Source: Arachis hypogaea (Eukaryota; Streptophyta; Magnoliopsida; Fabales; Fabaceae). Taken from it: a stretch of DNA of 64,000 nt. The notes under the pieces were generated by a model. The model was not told the DNA's origin. It saw nothing but the letters and a program-made list of their open reading frames with translations, and searched no databases. Made by a program: the position numbers and the translations under genes. How positions within the stretch are numbered: position 1 is the first letter of the stretch; every line of letters begins with the position of its first letter. The stretch spans positions 95,815,827 through 95,879,826 of the forward strand of contig NC_092041.1 in assembly GCF_003086295.3 (NCBI RefSeq). The letters are read 5' to 3'. Shown here in pieces: positions 46,211 to 57,140 of the stretch.

Positions 46211-49200
46211 ATTAATAAAATCTAAAACTTGTAGAATCCTCTCTTGGATAATTCATATCTGGCGCATTATAAAGAGTGGAGTTTGACTGAATCGATGATC
46301 CGAAGTCTAAAAGGTTCAACTACAAAAGACATAATTAATTGTATATTACTAAAATGAACAATTGAATTTTTAACTAATCAAAAGCAAGTCAATTTTACCT
46401 CGCTTGGAGCTATCTTTTTCTTTTTCTTCATGGCATTTGAGATCTTTTTTCCAGGTTTGATCCAAGTCTGTTCTTGGGCTGACCTCTTGTTTTGACACGT
46501 GGTGGGCTTTGAAGGTCATTCACATTGCTTAATGTCGCTTCTTCGTGGGGTAACAAACTTTTTCCTTTGCTTTTCTCTTGATATTCTTCCATCTCTGCCA
46601 TGACCTTGTCAAATGCTCGAGTAGAATTCTGGTCAACTCTTCAGACTCAGATGCAAATTCACATATATTGTGTGACCGAAACACCAATTCGTCAAATCTC
46701 TTACTTCTTGGCTCCAGTAGAGGTTTATCTTGGCTGCTCTTGATGTGTATGTGCCTCCTCTCTATGTTCTTGCTCCAGCATTCTAATATGTCTTTCGGTG
46801 CCACATTATCCACTCGCTCAAAGCTTAGGACGCTGATGAGCGGATAATTTATACGCTTTTTGGCATTGTTTTTAGTATGTTTTTAGTATATTTTAGTTAG
46901 TTTTTATTATATTTTTATTAGTTTTTATTTAAAATTCACTTTTCTGGACTTTACTATGAGTTTGTGTGTTTTTCTGTGATTTCAGGTATTTTTTGGCTGA
47001 AATTGAGGGACCTGAGCAAAAATCTGATTCAGAGGCTGAAAAAGGACTGCAGATGCTGTTGGATTCTGACCTCCCTGCACTCGAAGTGGATTTTCTAGAG
47101 TTACAAAAGTCCAATTGGCGCGCTCTCAATTGCGTTAAAAAGTAGACATCATGGGCTTTCCAGCAATATATAATAGTTTATACTTTGCCCAAGATTTGAT
47201 GGCTCAAATTGGCATTCCAAATCAGCTTCAGAATTCCCGGCGTTTAACGCTGGAACTGGCACAAAAGTTGGAGTTAAACGCCCAAACTGGCACAAAAGCT
47301 GGCGTTTAACTCCAGAAAAAGTCTCTACACATGAAAGCTTCAATGTTCAGCCCAAGCACACACCAAGTGGACCCCGGAAGTTGATTTTTACGTCATTTAC
47401 TCATTCTTGTAAACCATAGGCCACTAGTTCACTATAAATAGGACTTTTTGCTATTGTATCTTCACCTCATGACACAATACACGTTTTATATTGTATCTTC
47501 TATGGCATGAGTCTCTAAACCCCATGGTTGGGGGTGAGGAGCTCTGCTGTGTCTTGATGGATTAATGCAATTACTACTGTTTTTCATTCAATCACGCTTG
47601 CTTCTATTCTAAGATATCACTTGTTCCTCAACTTGATGAATGTGATGATCCGTGACACTCATCATCATTCTCACCTATGAACGTGTGCCTGACAACCACC
47701 TCCGTTCTACCTTAGATTGAGTGGATATCTCTTGGATTCCTTAATCAGAATCTTTGTGGTATAAGCTAGAATCCATTGGCGGCCATTCTTGAGAATCCGG
47801 AAGGTCTAAACTTTGTCTGTGGTATTCTGAGTAGGATTCAAGGATTGAATGACTGTGACGAGCTTCAAACTCGTGAGTGTTGGGCGTAGTGACAGACGCA
47901 AAAGGATCAATGGATCCTATTCCAGCATGATCGAGAACCGACAGATGATTAGCTGTGCTGTGACAGAGCGCGTTGAACATTTTCACTGAGAGGACGGGAG
48001 GTAGCCATTGACAACGGTGAAACCCAACATACAGCTTGCCATGGAAGGAGCCTTGCGTGCTTGAAGAAGAAGACATTAAGAAAGCAGAGATTCGAAGATA
48101 GAGCATCTCCAAAACCTCAACCTGTTCTCCATTACTGCAAAACAAGTATTTATTTCATGTTCTTTTACTTTTTACAATTAAATCTGAGAATTATTGATAT
48201 CCTGACTAAGAGTTACAAGATAACCATAGCTTGCTTCAAGCCGACAATCTCCATGGGATCAACCCTTACTCACGTAAGGTATTACTTGGACGACCCAGTG
48301 CACTTGCTGGTTAGTTGTGCGGAATTACAAAAGTGTGATTGTGATTTCGTGCACCAGACGCTTAGGGAATGGCGGCACAATATGCCCCTAGACTCAAACA
48401 GCAAGCAATGGCACTTTACATCTCGTCATACTGCGTCATAGGTGACAACAAACTTGTTGAATGTGGAGTTGAAAACCTGCTCTATGACTTCATATGTTGT
48501 GAAACCTAGGGTAGAATGCATTGATATTGTGATACAGTTCACTTTACTTCTAAATTGATATTGAACTTCCCTGAACTTCTCATGGGTATATACATGCTGA
48601 AACTGTGCCTCTATTGCTGATTTTGTTGCGCACAGTATCACGGTGTGAAAATCTACAACATCGAATTCTCTCTCTTCTTACTCTCTGCTTGCTAGGAAAT
48701 TGTTGTATTGCTTTACGAATTGTCTCAAGGAGCTATTCCGTGTGATGAACTTGTTGAAAAATGAATGCATGCTCTCGCTCCTTTATGTGCTTCTCATTCC
48801 GGCCCAAAAGTGGTGATCTAAGTAAACTGGAATCCATATATGTCGATCCTCGTATAGCTCTGCAAACCAAACCAAACCCATAAGGTGTGGTGAACTAAAA
48901 ATAGTGCATGTTTTGGGAAAAATGATATGAGCATGAAAATAATTCGAATTGAAACCTCAATTACCTGAAAGCCACGTGTTGCCTCCGAGGCTGTACTTTC
49001 TGAGGAAATCGATCTAGTTTCTATCAAATGCTTCTTTTGTGTACGAGTTCCAAACAACATATCTCATCTCTTATTCAATTACGTTGTGTCCCTTATAGCC
49101 ATTTAATTTGCTTGGGATCTTCTTCATAATGTGCCAGATGCACCAGCGGTGAATTGTTGTTGGCATGCAAAGCCCAATTGCCCTTTGAATCAATGCGCAT

Positions 49201-50509
49201 TTATCAGTAAGAATACCTTTTGGTGCCTTCCCTCCCATGCAACGTAGCCAACACTCAAATAGCTATTTGAATGATTGGATGTCCTCATTTTTCATCAGCG
49301 CACATCCAAGAAGTGTCGACTGGCCATGGTGATTCACGCCCATAAAAGAACCTAAAACCAAATTGTACCTGCATAAATAACAAGCAGACGGTGGTGAACC
49401 GAAATATATACACGCACTGAACATCAAAAATAAATTTGAAAGAACCGAATACCTGTTTATGTTACAGGTTGTGTCAAATGAAACTACGTCTCCAAAATAA
49501 TCAAATGTAGCCCTGTTTCTTGCATCAGCCCAGAATGCATGTTTAATGCAGTAATCGCCTTCAAGGTTGAGCTCAAAGAAAAAATTTTGGTTCTTCTCTT
49601 TTTTTTCTTACTAGGTACTTCCCAAATTCTTTGGCATTGTCTTCTTCAGAAATATTCCGTAGTTCCCTTGTGATGTAATTCCTAACATCTTTTTCTATAA
49701 AACCTAGTTCACGGTGGCTGCCAGTTGCTGCCACAAATGATTGGTAAGTTTTGCTCGGTCTGATTCCGATTTCCTCGTGAGTTTCGATGGTGCGACGCAC
49801 GAACATGCTAAGCTCCCTGTGTTGTATGAGCATCTCAGCCTGGTCTGGATAACAAGGATGTGAGTGATTCAAAACAATTTTGGAAATTGTCCAAAGACCA
49901 ACATCCTTCATGATGTGTACGTAAATTCTGGCTGGACAATTTAACCCAACTGAAGGGTTTGTCTTCAAAGTTGGAGATATCTTGGATTTCTATCTCCCCT
50001 CTCTGGTGCACACAATTAGTTGATTCTTAATCTTGTCTCTGTCCCGAGTCGTGTTCCTTATTTTCGTGGAAAAACCAGCAAGTTTGGAATAATGTTTGTA
50101 GAACTTTCCAGCTTTTTCTAGTGTCTTGAAAATCATTCCCACCTTTAGGACAAATTTTTCATCCACAGCACAGCTGGTCTGTACAGTGAACTAAAATCTT
50201 AATTATGGTGAACCAAAATTTTAATTGCGGTGAAATAAATATATAGTGCTTAGGGAACAAAACAGAATATATTCGTCTAATTTTGTTTAGACTCCTTTCT
50301 GAATACCGAACCGAACACATGCACATGGTGAATCAACTCTTCAGATATAGATCACCTCAGTCCATTTAATTCACTTCAAATAAAATTAGTAAATTCATTC
50401 CATTGAATTAGATTCAAAATTCAACAATCCAAACCTCATCAAATTGATACATTTTGGAAGAATTATCCAAATCGCACTCATTCAACTGATTTGAAGTTGA
50501 TTCATTCAT
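46211..50509 (-). pseudogene. FAR1-like: FAR1-type MULE transposase gene, split by a solo LTR
   Basis: Five minus-strand exons with GT-AG introns: 50509-50435, 50178-49453, 49368-48965, 48859-46399 (interrupted) and 46319-46211. Domains in order: FAR1 DNA-binding region (exon 2, KVGMIFKTLEKAGKFYKHYS ... GLNCPARIYV), MULE transposase core (AFWADARNRATFDYFGDVVS; GKAPKGILTDKCALIQRAI; PTTIHRWCIWHI), and SWIM zinc finger (KCHCLLFESRGILCRH). Breaks: stops near 50015, 49265, 49070 and 49015, and a frameshift in a T-run near 49575. Host FHY3/FAR1 proteins descend from such transposases, so a dead host paralogue is possible, but the Ulp1 neighbour favours a transposon. Confidence 0.88.
46829..48361 (+). 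mobile_element. Solo LTR inserted in the FAR1-type gene, target site GACGC
   Basis: LTR body 46834-48356 (1523 bp, TGATGAGCGG...GTGCACCA) is flanked by GACGC at 46829-46833 and 48357-48361. It is the same family as 4336-6000 and lacks the extra 45 bp of that copy. TATAAATA box at about 47433-47440. GGCGTTTAACGCT and GTTAAACGCC motifs lie at 47239-47310. Leaving out the LTR and one duplication, the FAR1 frame reads straight across (HSLSVLSFERV), which dates the insertion after the gene was assembled. Confidence 0.95.
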
Positions 50510-50651
50510 TGTTTCAATTCAAAAGTGCAGATCGAAGAAGAAAATGAAGAAGAAGATGAACGACGAAGCTAATTACATTGAAGTCAATCCAGATCCATAA
50601 TATAGTGAACAAAAAACGCGAATAAAGGAGAACAACGAATCTAATTAGGTT

Positions 50652-50685
50652 GAAGAAGAAGAAGAAGAAGAAGAAGAAGAAGAAA
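50652..50685. repeat. (GAA)n microsatellite
   Basis: About 11 GAA units in the 5' flank of the FAR1-type gene. Confidence 0.9.
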
Positions 50686-50929
50686 GGTTTACGTTATATG
50701 AAAAGGTTTACGTTGACCTTGAGAAACGTTGATCACACAAAATAAAGATTACGTTATATACGTTATATGAGGCGCGTGTAAAACAAACGAATGTGTGGGG
50801 CGTAGAGTGGAAGGTACTTGGATACCATCCATGTAATTTTTACATGGAAGTAGAGTATTTTCGTTCAAAAGGAGAGGGCTAAGGGTTTCGATTTTGGTAT
50901 AAAAGAAAAATTAGTAATTACATTTTATT

Positions 50930-52469
50930 TTTGAAGGATAATATTGTGTTTGTATATAAAAATCAAAGTACAGTTTATAATTATATAAGATTCTAGGTAA
51001 TAAATAAAATACGAGAGTAAAAATAGGTATTTTATAAAAATTTGGGGTTATTTTTATAAATATAAAAATAAGTGGGAGTTCAAATATTATTTTATAAAAT
51101 ATTAAGGTTGAAAATAGAATATTAGAAAGTTTGTGATTTAGAAAGTAACTAATAAAACTTAAAAATAAGGTTTTATAAACTAAGTTTTAAAAGAAGATTA
51201 TAAATATTATTTTAAATACTTCTTTAAAATTACTCATTTATATTAAAATAAATCATTATTATAATTAGTATTTATCAAAGATATTATTTTATAAGAATAT
51301 TATAATGTGTAATATTAATGAGAAAGCAAACAAGTAGAGTAATCTTAAAAGCTTTAGAGAACGCGGACTTAATTAAAGTACTTTATAATTTTTTTCCATA
51401 AGACACGTAGGGAAAGGAGAGGGAATAATGCGAAGATAAATTATATCATGAAATGAAAGGAAAGAAAAGAAGGAGAAAGAAAAGAAAAGGAAAGAAATCT
51501 CTGTCACAGGAGAACAGAGAGCAAAGGCTAAATGAATCTAACGAACCTCTGCCACAGGAGAGTAGAGCACAGGAAAGAAAAGAATGAATTAACTAAAAGG
51601 ATATCTGCTACAGGAGAGCAGAGGACAAAGATAAAAAGACTTTAAAAGACTGTCTGCCACAAGAGAGCAGATGCGACTTTGTTTGGGCCATAGTGCCAAA
51701 TGTATAGTGGGGACGCCCACACACTGAGAACTATTTTTCAGATGTAAGCACATTGAAAATCACACTATATGCGGCCTAGCCATAAGATTTATAAGAACAC
51801 AGTATGCATCTAGAAAGCCATATCTGGGACCGGGTAATGTCGACTTGCGGGTAGACAACCGACGCATGAGTCCATGGCCTACGTAGGACTAGACATGCAT
51901 CATAGTTTCTTGTGCATATTTGTTTGTGATTGTGTTCTCTATGATTGTGTGTATTTGTGATTGGGTTTCTATGTTCTGTAATTACTAATTTGGATTATAC
52001 TTTGTTGGCTGTTGTTATTGACTGAAAATATAATGAAACGAACTTAACTTGTAATCCCGATCCTACTAAGAACTTCCCAGTTCTTACCCCCTATTTCCAC
52101 CCCTTTTAGCTACAGGTGCGAAGGTTTAGTGGGAAACTACAGGAGTATAAAAGATTGAGTTTACGAGTTAAGTTCTTAGATTTTATTTTTCCCTCGTCGT
52201 TTATTGATTTTAGTTTTTTTTTAGAGGGGATAGGACTTGTATTTAAGTATCTTGAAATAAGTCTATGTAAATAATGCTATGTGAATATATATATATATTT
52301 GTGATTAAGAGGTTTAAAGTAAAAACCTTTCTTTTTCATGATTAAACTTTTGGTTCGTACTCGCGAAGGCTCAATATTAAATAAACATAGTATATAATTA
52401 AAGGAATAGAAGTAAGTAGCGCTAAGACTTTTAGTACGATCATGAGGTGCTAAAAGTTAGGGTGTTATA
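50930..52469 (+). repeat. LTR of a third family (5' border uncertain), with hairpin array
   Basis: Ends with AAAAGTTAGGGTGTTATA at 52469, the terminus type of the Tekay-related LTRs, and contains the CATGCATCAT box (51894-51903). No primer site follows, so it is a solo LTR or fragment. The first ~450 bp are AT-rich, and the left border could not be fixed. Four hairpins with an almost constant loop lie at 51498-51671. Confidence 0.6.
51498..51671 (+). repeat. Four hairpins with a conserved CACAGGAGA loop
   Basis: Stem-loop-stem: TCTCTGT-CACAGGAGA-ACAGAGA (51498-51520), CTCTGC-CACAGGAGA-GTAGAG (51547-51567, one G-U pair), TCTGC-TACAGGAGA-GCAGA (51604-51622) and TCTGC-CACAAGAGA-GCAGA (51653-51671). 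Loop starts are 48, 56 and 49 nt apart. Stem bases change between copies, with pairing kept, while the loop is nearly fixed. Confidence 0.75.
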
Positions 52470-52573
52470 CTTCGAACTAGATACCACAATAAATCAAAAC
52501 AATTCGGTTCGATTTACATGCATTCACAAATCGAATCGAATTGTTTCGATTTCTTGTGATATCTAGTTCGAAG
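52470..52573. repeat. Near-perfect 46 bp foldback with 12 nt loop
   Basis: Left arm 52470-52515 (starts CTTCGAACTAGATA) and right arm 52528-52573 (ends TATCTAGTTCGAAG) are inverted with only a few mismatches; the spacer is ACATGCATTCAC. The left arm begins exactly at the LTR end. It could be a tiny inverted-repeat element, or a transcribed hairpin giving small RNAs. Confidence 0.85.
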
Positions 52574-55500
52574 CTTCTTGTTTTGATTTATGGGCTTTCT
52601 CAACTTGCATGCAATTCTAATCTACTTGATTCGATTTAGTACTAATTTTTGTTAATTAAATTTAGTAAATTTGATTTATAAAAAAATGTGTCTTGGGACA
52701 TTTAAAAAGGAATTTTCGTTTTGGGGATGGAATCTAGATAATTTTGGAGACCACTTAATATATTTTAGTAATTTATCCTGTAAATTAAGATAATTAGTTA
52801 GGCCTGCAACATCTGATTTTATATAGGGATGATTAATTGGAGATTATATATGTATTGCAATTCGTTTTGTTTGCTCGTGTACCTGTGTTCCAAATGATGA
52901 GAAATTGATCTAAAAAAATAAAATAACATCTTTGGGCAATTAATAGATAAAAATTATAAATTTCAAGAAATTTGAATGAAATTCTAACTACCCAAAGGAG
53001 GCTTTAACTTTCTTTACTGGGAGCGAATTTCATTTCTTTCATCTCTCTATCCCATTTTTTTTTTGGTGACTTCTCTATCCCATTTAGAACTATTAATTAT
53101 GCTCCGCATTTATAAAAATATCTGTAAAAATAAATATCTAAATATTATGAGTAAAAAATTAAAAATAAATAAATAAATTAAGTTCTATAAATATATAGGA
53201 TAGTTACTAGAGGTATCTATAATATAATATTTAGGAAGGATTATATAACAACTTGAAAAGCTTATAAATAAACTTTAAGACACATGGTAAATTGTAATCA
53301 AGTAAAAAAAATGTTTAAATCTAACAATACTTTATACTCTCTCCTTAACTAATTAATAATATAACCATTAAATTTTTCAAATTATTCTTTTTCATCAAAA
53401 CTATTTTTATTGTTCTCGCTACAGTTCTAAGTCTATAATGCATTAAACTAACTTTAAATTATTTTGTAAAACTAACAAAAAGACAAGTCAACCACGTTAA
53501 ATAAAAAAAATATTAATGAAATAAATTTTTTATTTTATTTTATTTGGTTAAAATACTTTGTGAATATTACAAATAAATTTGATTGAAATATTACATATGT
53601 ATAATTTAATGCATAATTTAATTAATTCATCCAAATAAAAGATTTTGTAATTACAAAAATTTAATTGAAATATTTTTGTTCATTTGAATATCATATCATA
53701 TAAACTTGTTTATCCAAAAAAGAATATAGCATTATTTATTTTGTCCGAATTTATCCATTAAATTTTTTAGAAATGGATCCTATAATAAAATTTTCTCTTG
53801 CATTTTTTCCGCTTTTAACCATCATATTATCGAAAACTATTTTAACATTTTAATTGGTCAAATATGAAAAACAACCCGACAGGTTGTGCTCCGTAATTTG
53901 CTATAAATCTGAGTATTGCAGGAACTAAAAAGTTGGAACCCATCATATATAACAGAGTTCATTCTGCATGATTCTTGTAAAACAGACAAAATATACTTTT
54001 ATCTTCGTTAGATTCTTGTTGCATTTTTATTTTTTCAAAAAAAAAAAAAGCCTATACAGTATCCAAGTATAAATTATTAATAATTAACGTCTTTTGGTGG
54101 GATGTGACACGCAAAATCCATTCTTCATATGTATATGTACGAATCTTTAGTTTTCTGCTTTATATGTCACAAAACACACCACACAGTTACAAATTATTTT
54201 TGTAGTTATTAGATAACTTAAAGAGATAAGAATATAACCTTTTCTTAGATTGTCTTCTGATTCTCTGGTCCCTAGATCACCAACCACCTGTACTTCAAAA
54301 CTGAAGTGTTAACAGAATTCTGAGTACTTCTTATTGTAGTACAGAACAAGTACTTGGATTGTTCTTTTGTCTTATTTTCTTCACCTTTGCATATGTTGTC
54401 TTATTTTTTTTAAACTTTGTACATTTTTCTTGTGTCTCATGTTAAGTCAAAAATATATTTCTGTCTGTAAGATGACCTATTTTAAGTTCATTTTGTTCTC
54501 ATTATTTTATCCATTAAAATACCTACAAGCAACAGATAATCCGTTTTTTTCAAAATTTTAATGAATTATTTTTAAAAAATCAAGATAATTACCTTAAAAA
54601 ATGCAATTATTTTTTTTAATTTATTATCAACTACACATCTCTTTTATATATTTCTAAATATTGTTTAGTGTGGAGTACATAATAAATAATTGATTTGTTA
54701 TTTTATCTTGTTTTTTTATTTTTGTACGTACTTTTGTTTCACCTCAAATTAGTTCATTTTGTTATCACCATTATACTCGTTAAAATACCTAGAAAGCAAT
54801 AGATAATTAAAAATATCGTGTTAATCAGAATTATTAAATTATTTTTAAAGAATCAACTTAATTACCCTATAAAATGTAATTTTTTTTTTGTAAAAATTAA
54901 AGAATAAAACTATCAAAATTGGTCCAATGTTAAAAAATTTGGATAGCATAATGTTTAAATATTAGGTTCAATAATTATTTGTTTAGTGTTTATAATTTTA
55001 TCAAATTTTTAACAACGTTATTATACTTTAAAAATATAATTTTTTAAAATATATATTTAATAATTTAAAAAAATTGTATAAACAAATATTTTAATATTAT
55101 ATATTTTAAGATAATAACTAACAAAGGTCTAATTAAAATTTTTTTCTAATATAATATAAACATCTAATTATTAAACTTTAAAATATAAAATTATAAAAAA
55201 TTTTAATAAAATTAAGCTAAATTTTATTACCACCAATGTATAATAAAAAATTGAAGAACTTGTATTATTCCTTATTTATAAATCAAATTAAAATATAATA
55301 TACTTTCTAAACATTATTGTTATTATTATTAAATAATTTTACAATCTTTAGTAAGATATTGTTGCATTAGAAAATTTAGAAGTGACACTTAACCATATAC
55401 CATTTAAAAGCTAGCCATCTTAAGATTCATGCATATGATTCATTTCTATAGGATAATAATATAGTTATTTTACAATATAATTTATCAAAAAATTTTAAAA

Positions 55501-56539
55501 ATAAATATTTACATTCCGAAAAAATACAAATATGACCTTTGAAAAATGAATTTTATTATTTATAACAGGCAATTATAATTACACACAAATATATTTTTCG
55601 CATATATAATTTAATATTCACTGTGTATCTCTCTTATATATTTCACTCTCTTATTAAGATGTGACGTGTGATAAATGATAAAATATGTTTATTTAAAAAT
55701 ACATTTCTTTGTATAAATATCATTGCACTGTAACAAAATGATTGTATTTGTAGTCTTAATTTGCTGCAAATAAAAAAAATAAAGACAATATAATATATAT
55801 ATATATATATATTAAAGTATTCATTGAGTACATAAATAAAGGATAAAGATAAATTAAATATATAATTTATTTTTTATCTATAGGAGGTATTTCTTTATAT
55901 TTTAATACACAAGACATCTTGTATTAAGAGTCAGGACAAATGTCCCATTAAAAGTTGAAGAATAACTTAGTAATATATTTTTTCGGTTTCCATTGTCTTT
56001 TTAAATGTGCTTTCATCCATTACAATATCATAGTTTGAGAATTTTGTAAACAGAAAACATATGTAGTTTGTTAGTAGATAACTACAACTCCTTTAATGTT
56101 AAAACCAGTAATATATATTGAAAATCTCTAAAATTGGTAGATATTTTTATATACTTATAATTTTTTTTACATATATATTATATTAATTAGATGACAAATA
56201 TTTAATTATATAAATTTATTTTACTTAATAGTTAATGCTCCTAAGTATATATAAATAAAATAATTTTTATGATATTGAACCTATAGTCTTCACCCAAACC
56301 AATCCAATCTATTAATTAGTAAATAAATATTTTAATTAAAACTCATTTTCAACCCACACAACCTAATACATGAACACCCTCTCTTAACATTGAAGCATTA
56401 CAAATTAAAAAAATTTTCAAAGTATAAAATCAAGAGACAACAATACAAAAATGAAAGAGATATTAAATGTGTAAAACTTAATTTTATTTTTGAAACTAGA
56501 AATTTTTTTATCCATAATCTTATTTTCTATATCCTGTTT
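52574..56539. other. AT-rich intergenic DNA, no gene seen
   Basis: About 4 kb of A/T-rich sequence with frequent short homopolymers and no coding frame with family motifs on either strand. The open frame at 54367-54561 is Phe/Leu-rich and compositional. It contains a short direct repeat (CTCTCTATCCCATTT near 53043 and 53072), a ~274 bp-spaced duplication (54483-54890) and a TA tract near 55795. Confidence 0.6.
54483..54890. repeat. Direct repeat, about 274 bp spacing
   Basis: 54483-54615 and 54757-54890 share AGTTCATTTTGTT, TTAAAATACCTA, AGATAAT and TAATTACC blocks in order. Diverged; non-coding. Confidence 0.5.
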
Positions 56540-57140
56540 TAGTACTTGTGCGAAGGACAAGGAATCCCCTCTCCAGCAGTGTTGTGACCAGCATATATTT
56601 GGTCATAATAGACTGTCATTTGATGTCGCATTCATTAGATATGCTCTAGTTCTTGCCTGAGTTCCTGCTTCAGGGACTCTATCCCTGCATCACAATCATC
56701 TCTCTCTTCCATGCATGTGAAGAGCTTATTATACCTCTTCTTAGGTAGATGTAGTTGGTAACCCTGGTATTGAAGGCTATAGGTCAAGCAGTGAATTTGC
56801 TCGTGCAAATTGATGTCCTCAAGATCCGTAGGATAAGGTGGATGCTCAAGTTTGAGGTGAGAAGGTTGCTGCCGAAGAATGACCATAGCACATACAGACA
56901 ATTCTTGTACGACTCGGATGTGATTTGATGTCACACCGCATCTGCGTGTATGATTCCTATCACATGATATCTGAATGTTATTAGGACAAAAATTAATTGA
57001 AAACGATTATAATTTATGAAATAAATTGTGACGTTGACTCATAATAATCTGCAAATTGCTTATCGGTAAATTTCTCCTTATTTTTCTTTAGTGTGTAAGT
57101 ATATTTGAAGATCTCTGCCATCATCATCTCTCAATTCAAC
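56540..57140 (-). pseudogene. Plant transposase-associated (PTTA/En-Spm-type) gene remnant
   Basis: The minus strand starts around 57130 with MAEIFKYTYTLKKNKEKFTD and ADYYES, the AEIFKYTHTLK...ADHYES motif of the PTTA family from CACTA elements. After a gap it continues at 56934-56635 with a coiled-coil-like HEQIHCLTYSLQYQGYQLHL ... ERDDCDAGIESLKQELRQEL segment typical of the C-terminal part. The linking GLGSFF-type motif is not seen. It is an exon pair or decayed fragment. Its 5' side is cut by the LTR starting at 57241. Confidence 0.6.

Larger units (their letters stand above)
41326..50930. mobile_element. Mutator-like element with Ulp1-type and FAR1-type genes (left end lost)
   Basis: Two degraded multi-exon genes converge: a Ulp1-type protease (+, 41459-45010) and a FAR1-type transposase (-, 50509-46211). 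Telomere-like repeats lie between them. MULEs carrying a transposase plus a Ulp1-like protease are known (KAONASHI, CUMULE). Both genes' introns share GGTTCACTATA/GGTGAACCGAAAT motifs, which ties them to one element. I could not identify terminal inverted repeats: the left end is replaced by the LTR at 37537-41325, and the right end near 50700-50930 is unresolved. Confidence 0.65.

Noticed and set aside
46211..50509. A working FHY3/FAR1 light-signalling regulator
   Set aside because: It has several in-frame stops, a frameshift and an LTR in the SWIM finger; the context is a transposon.
54367..54561. 64-codon Phe/Leu-rich frame resembling a membrane segment
   Set aside because: T-rich composition explains it; no splice or promoter context and no conservation can be shown.
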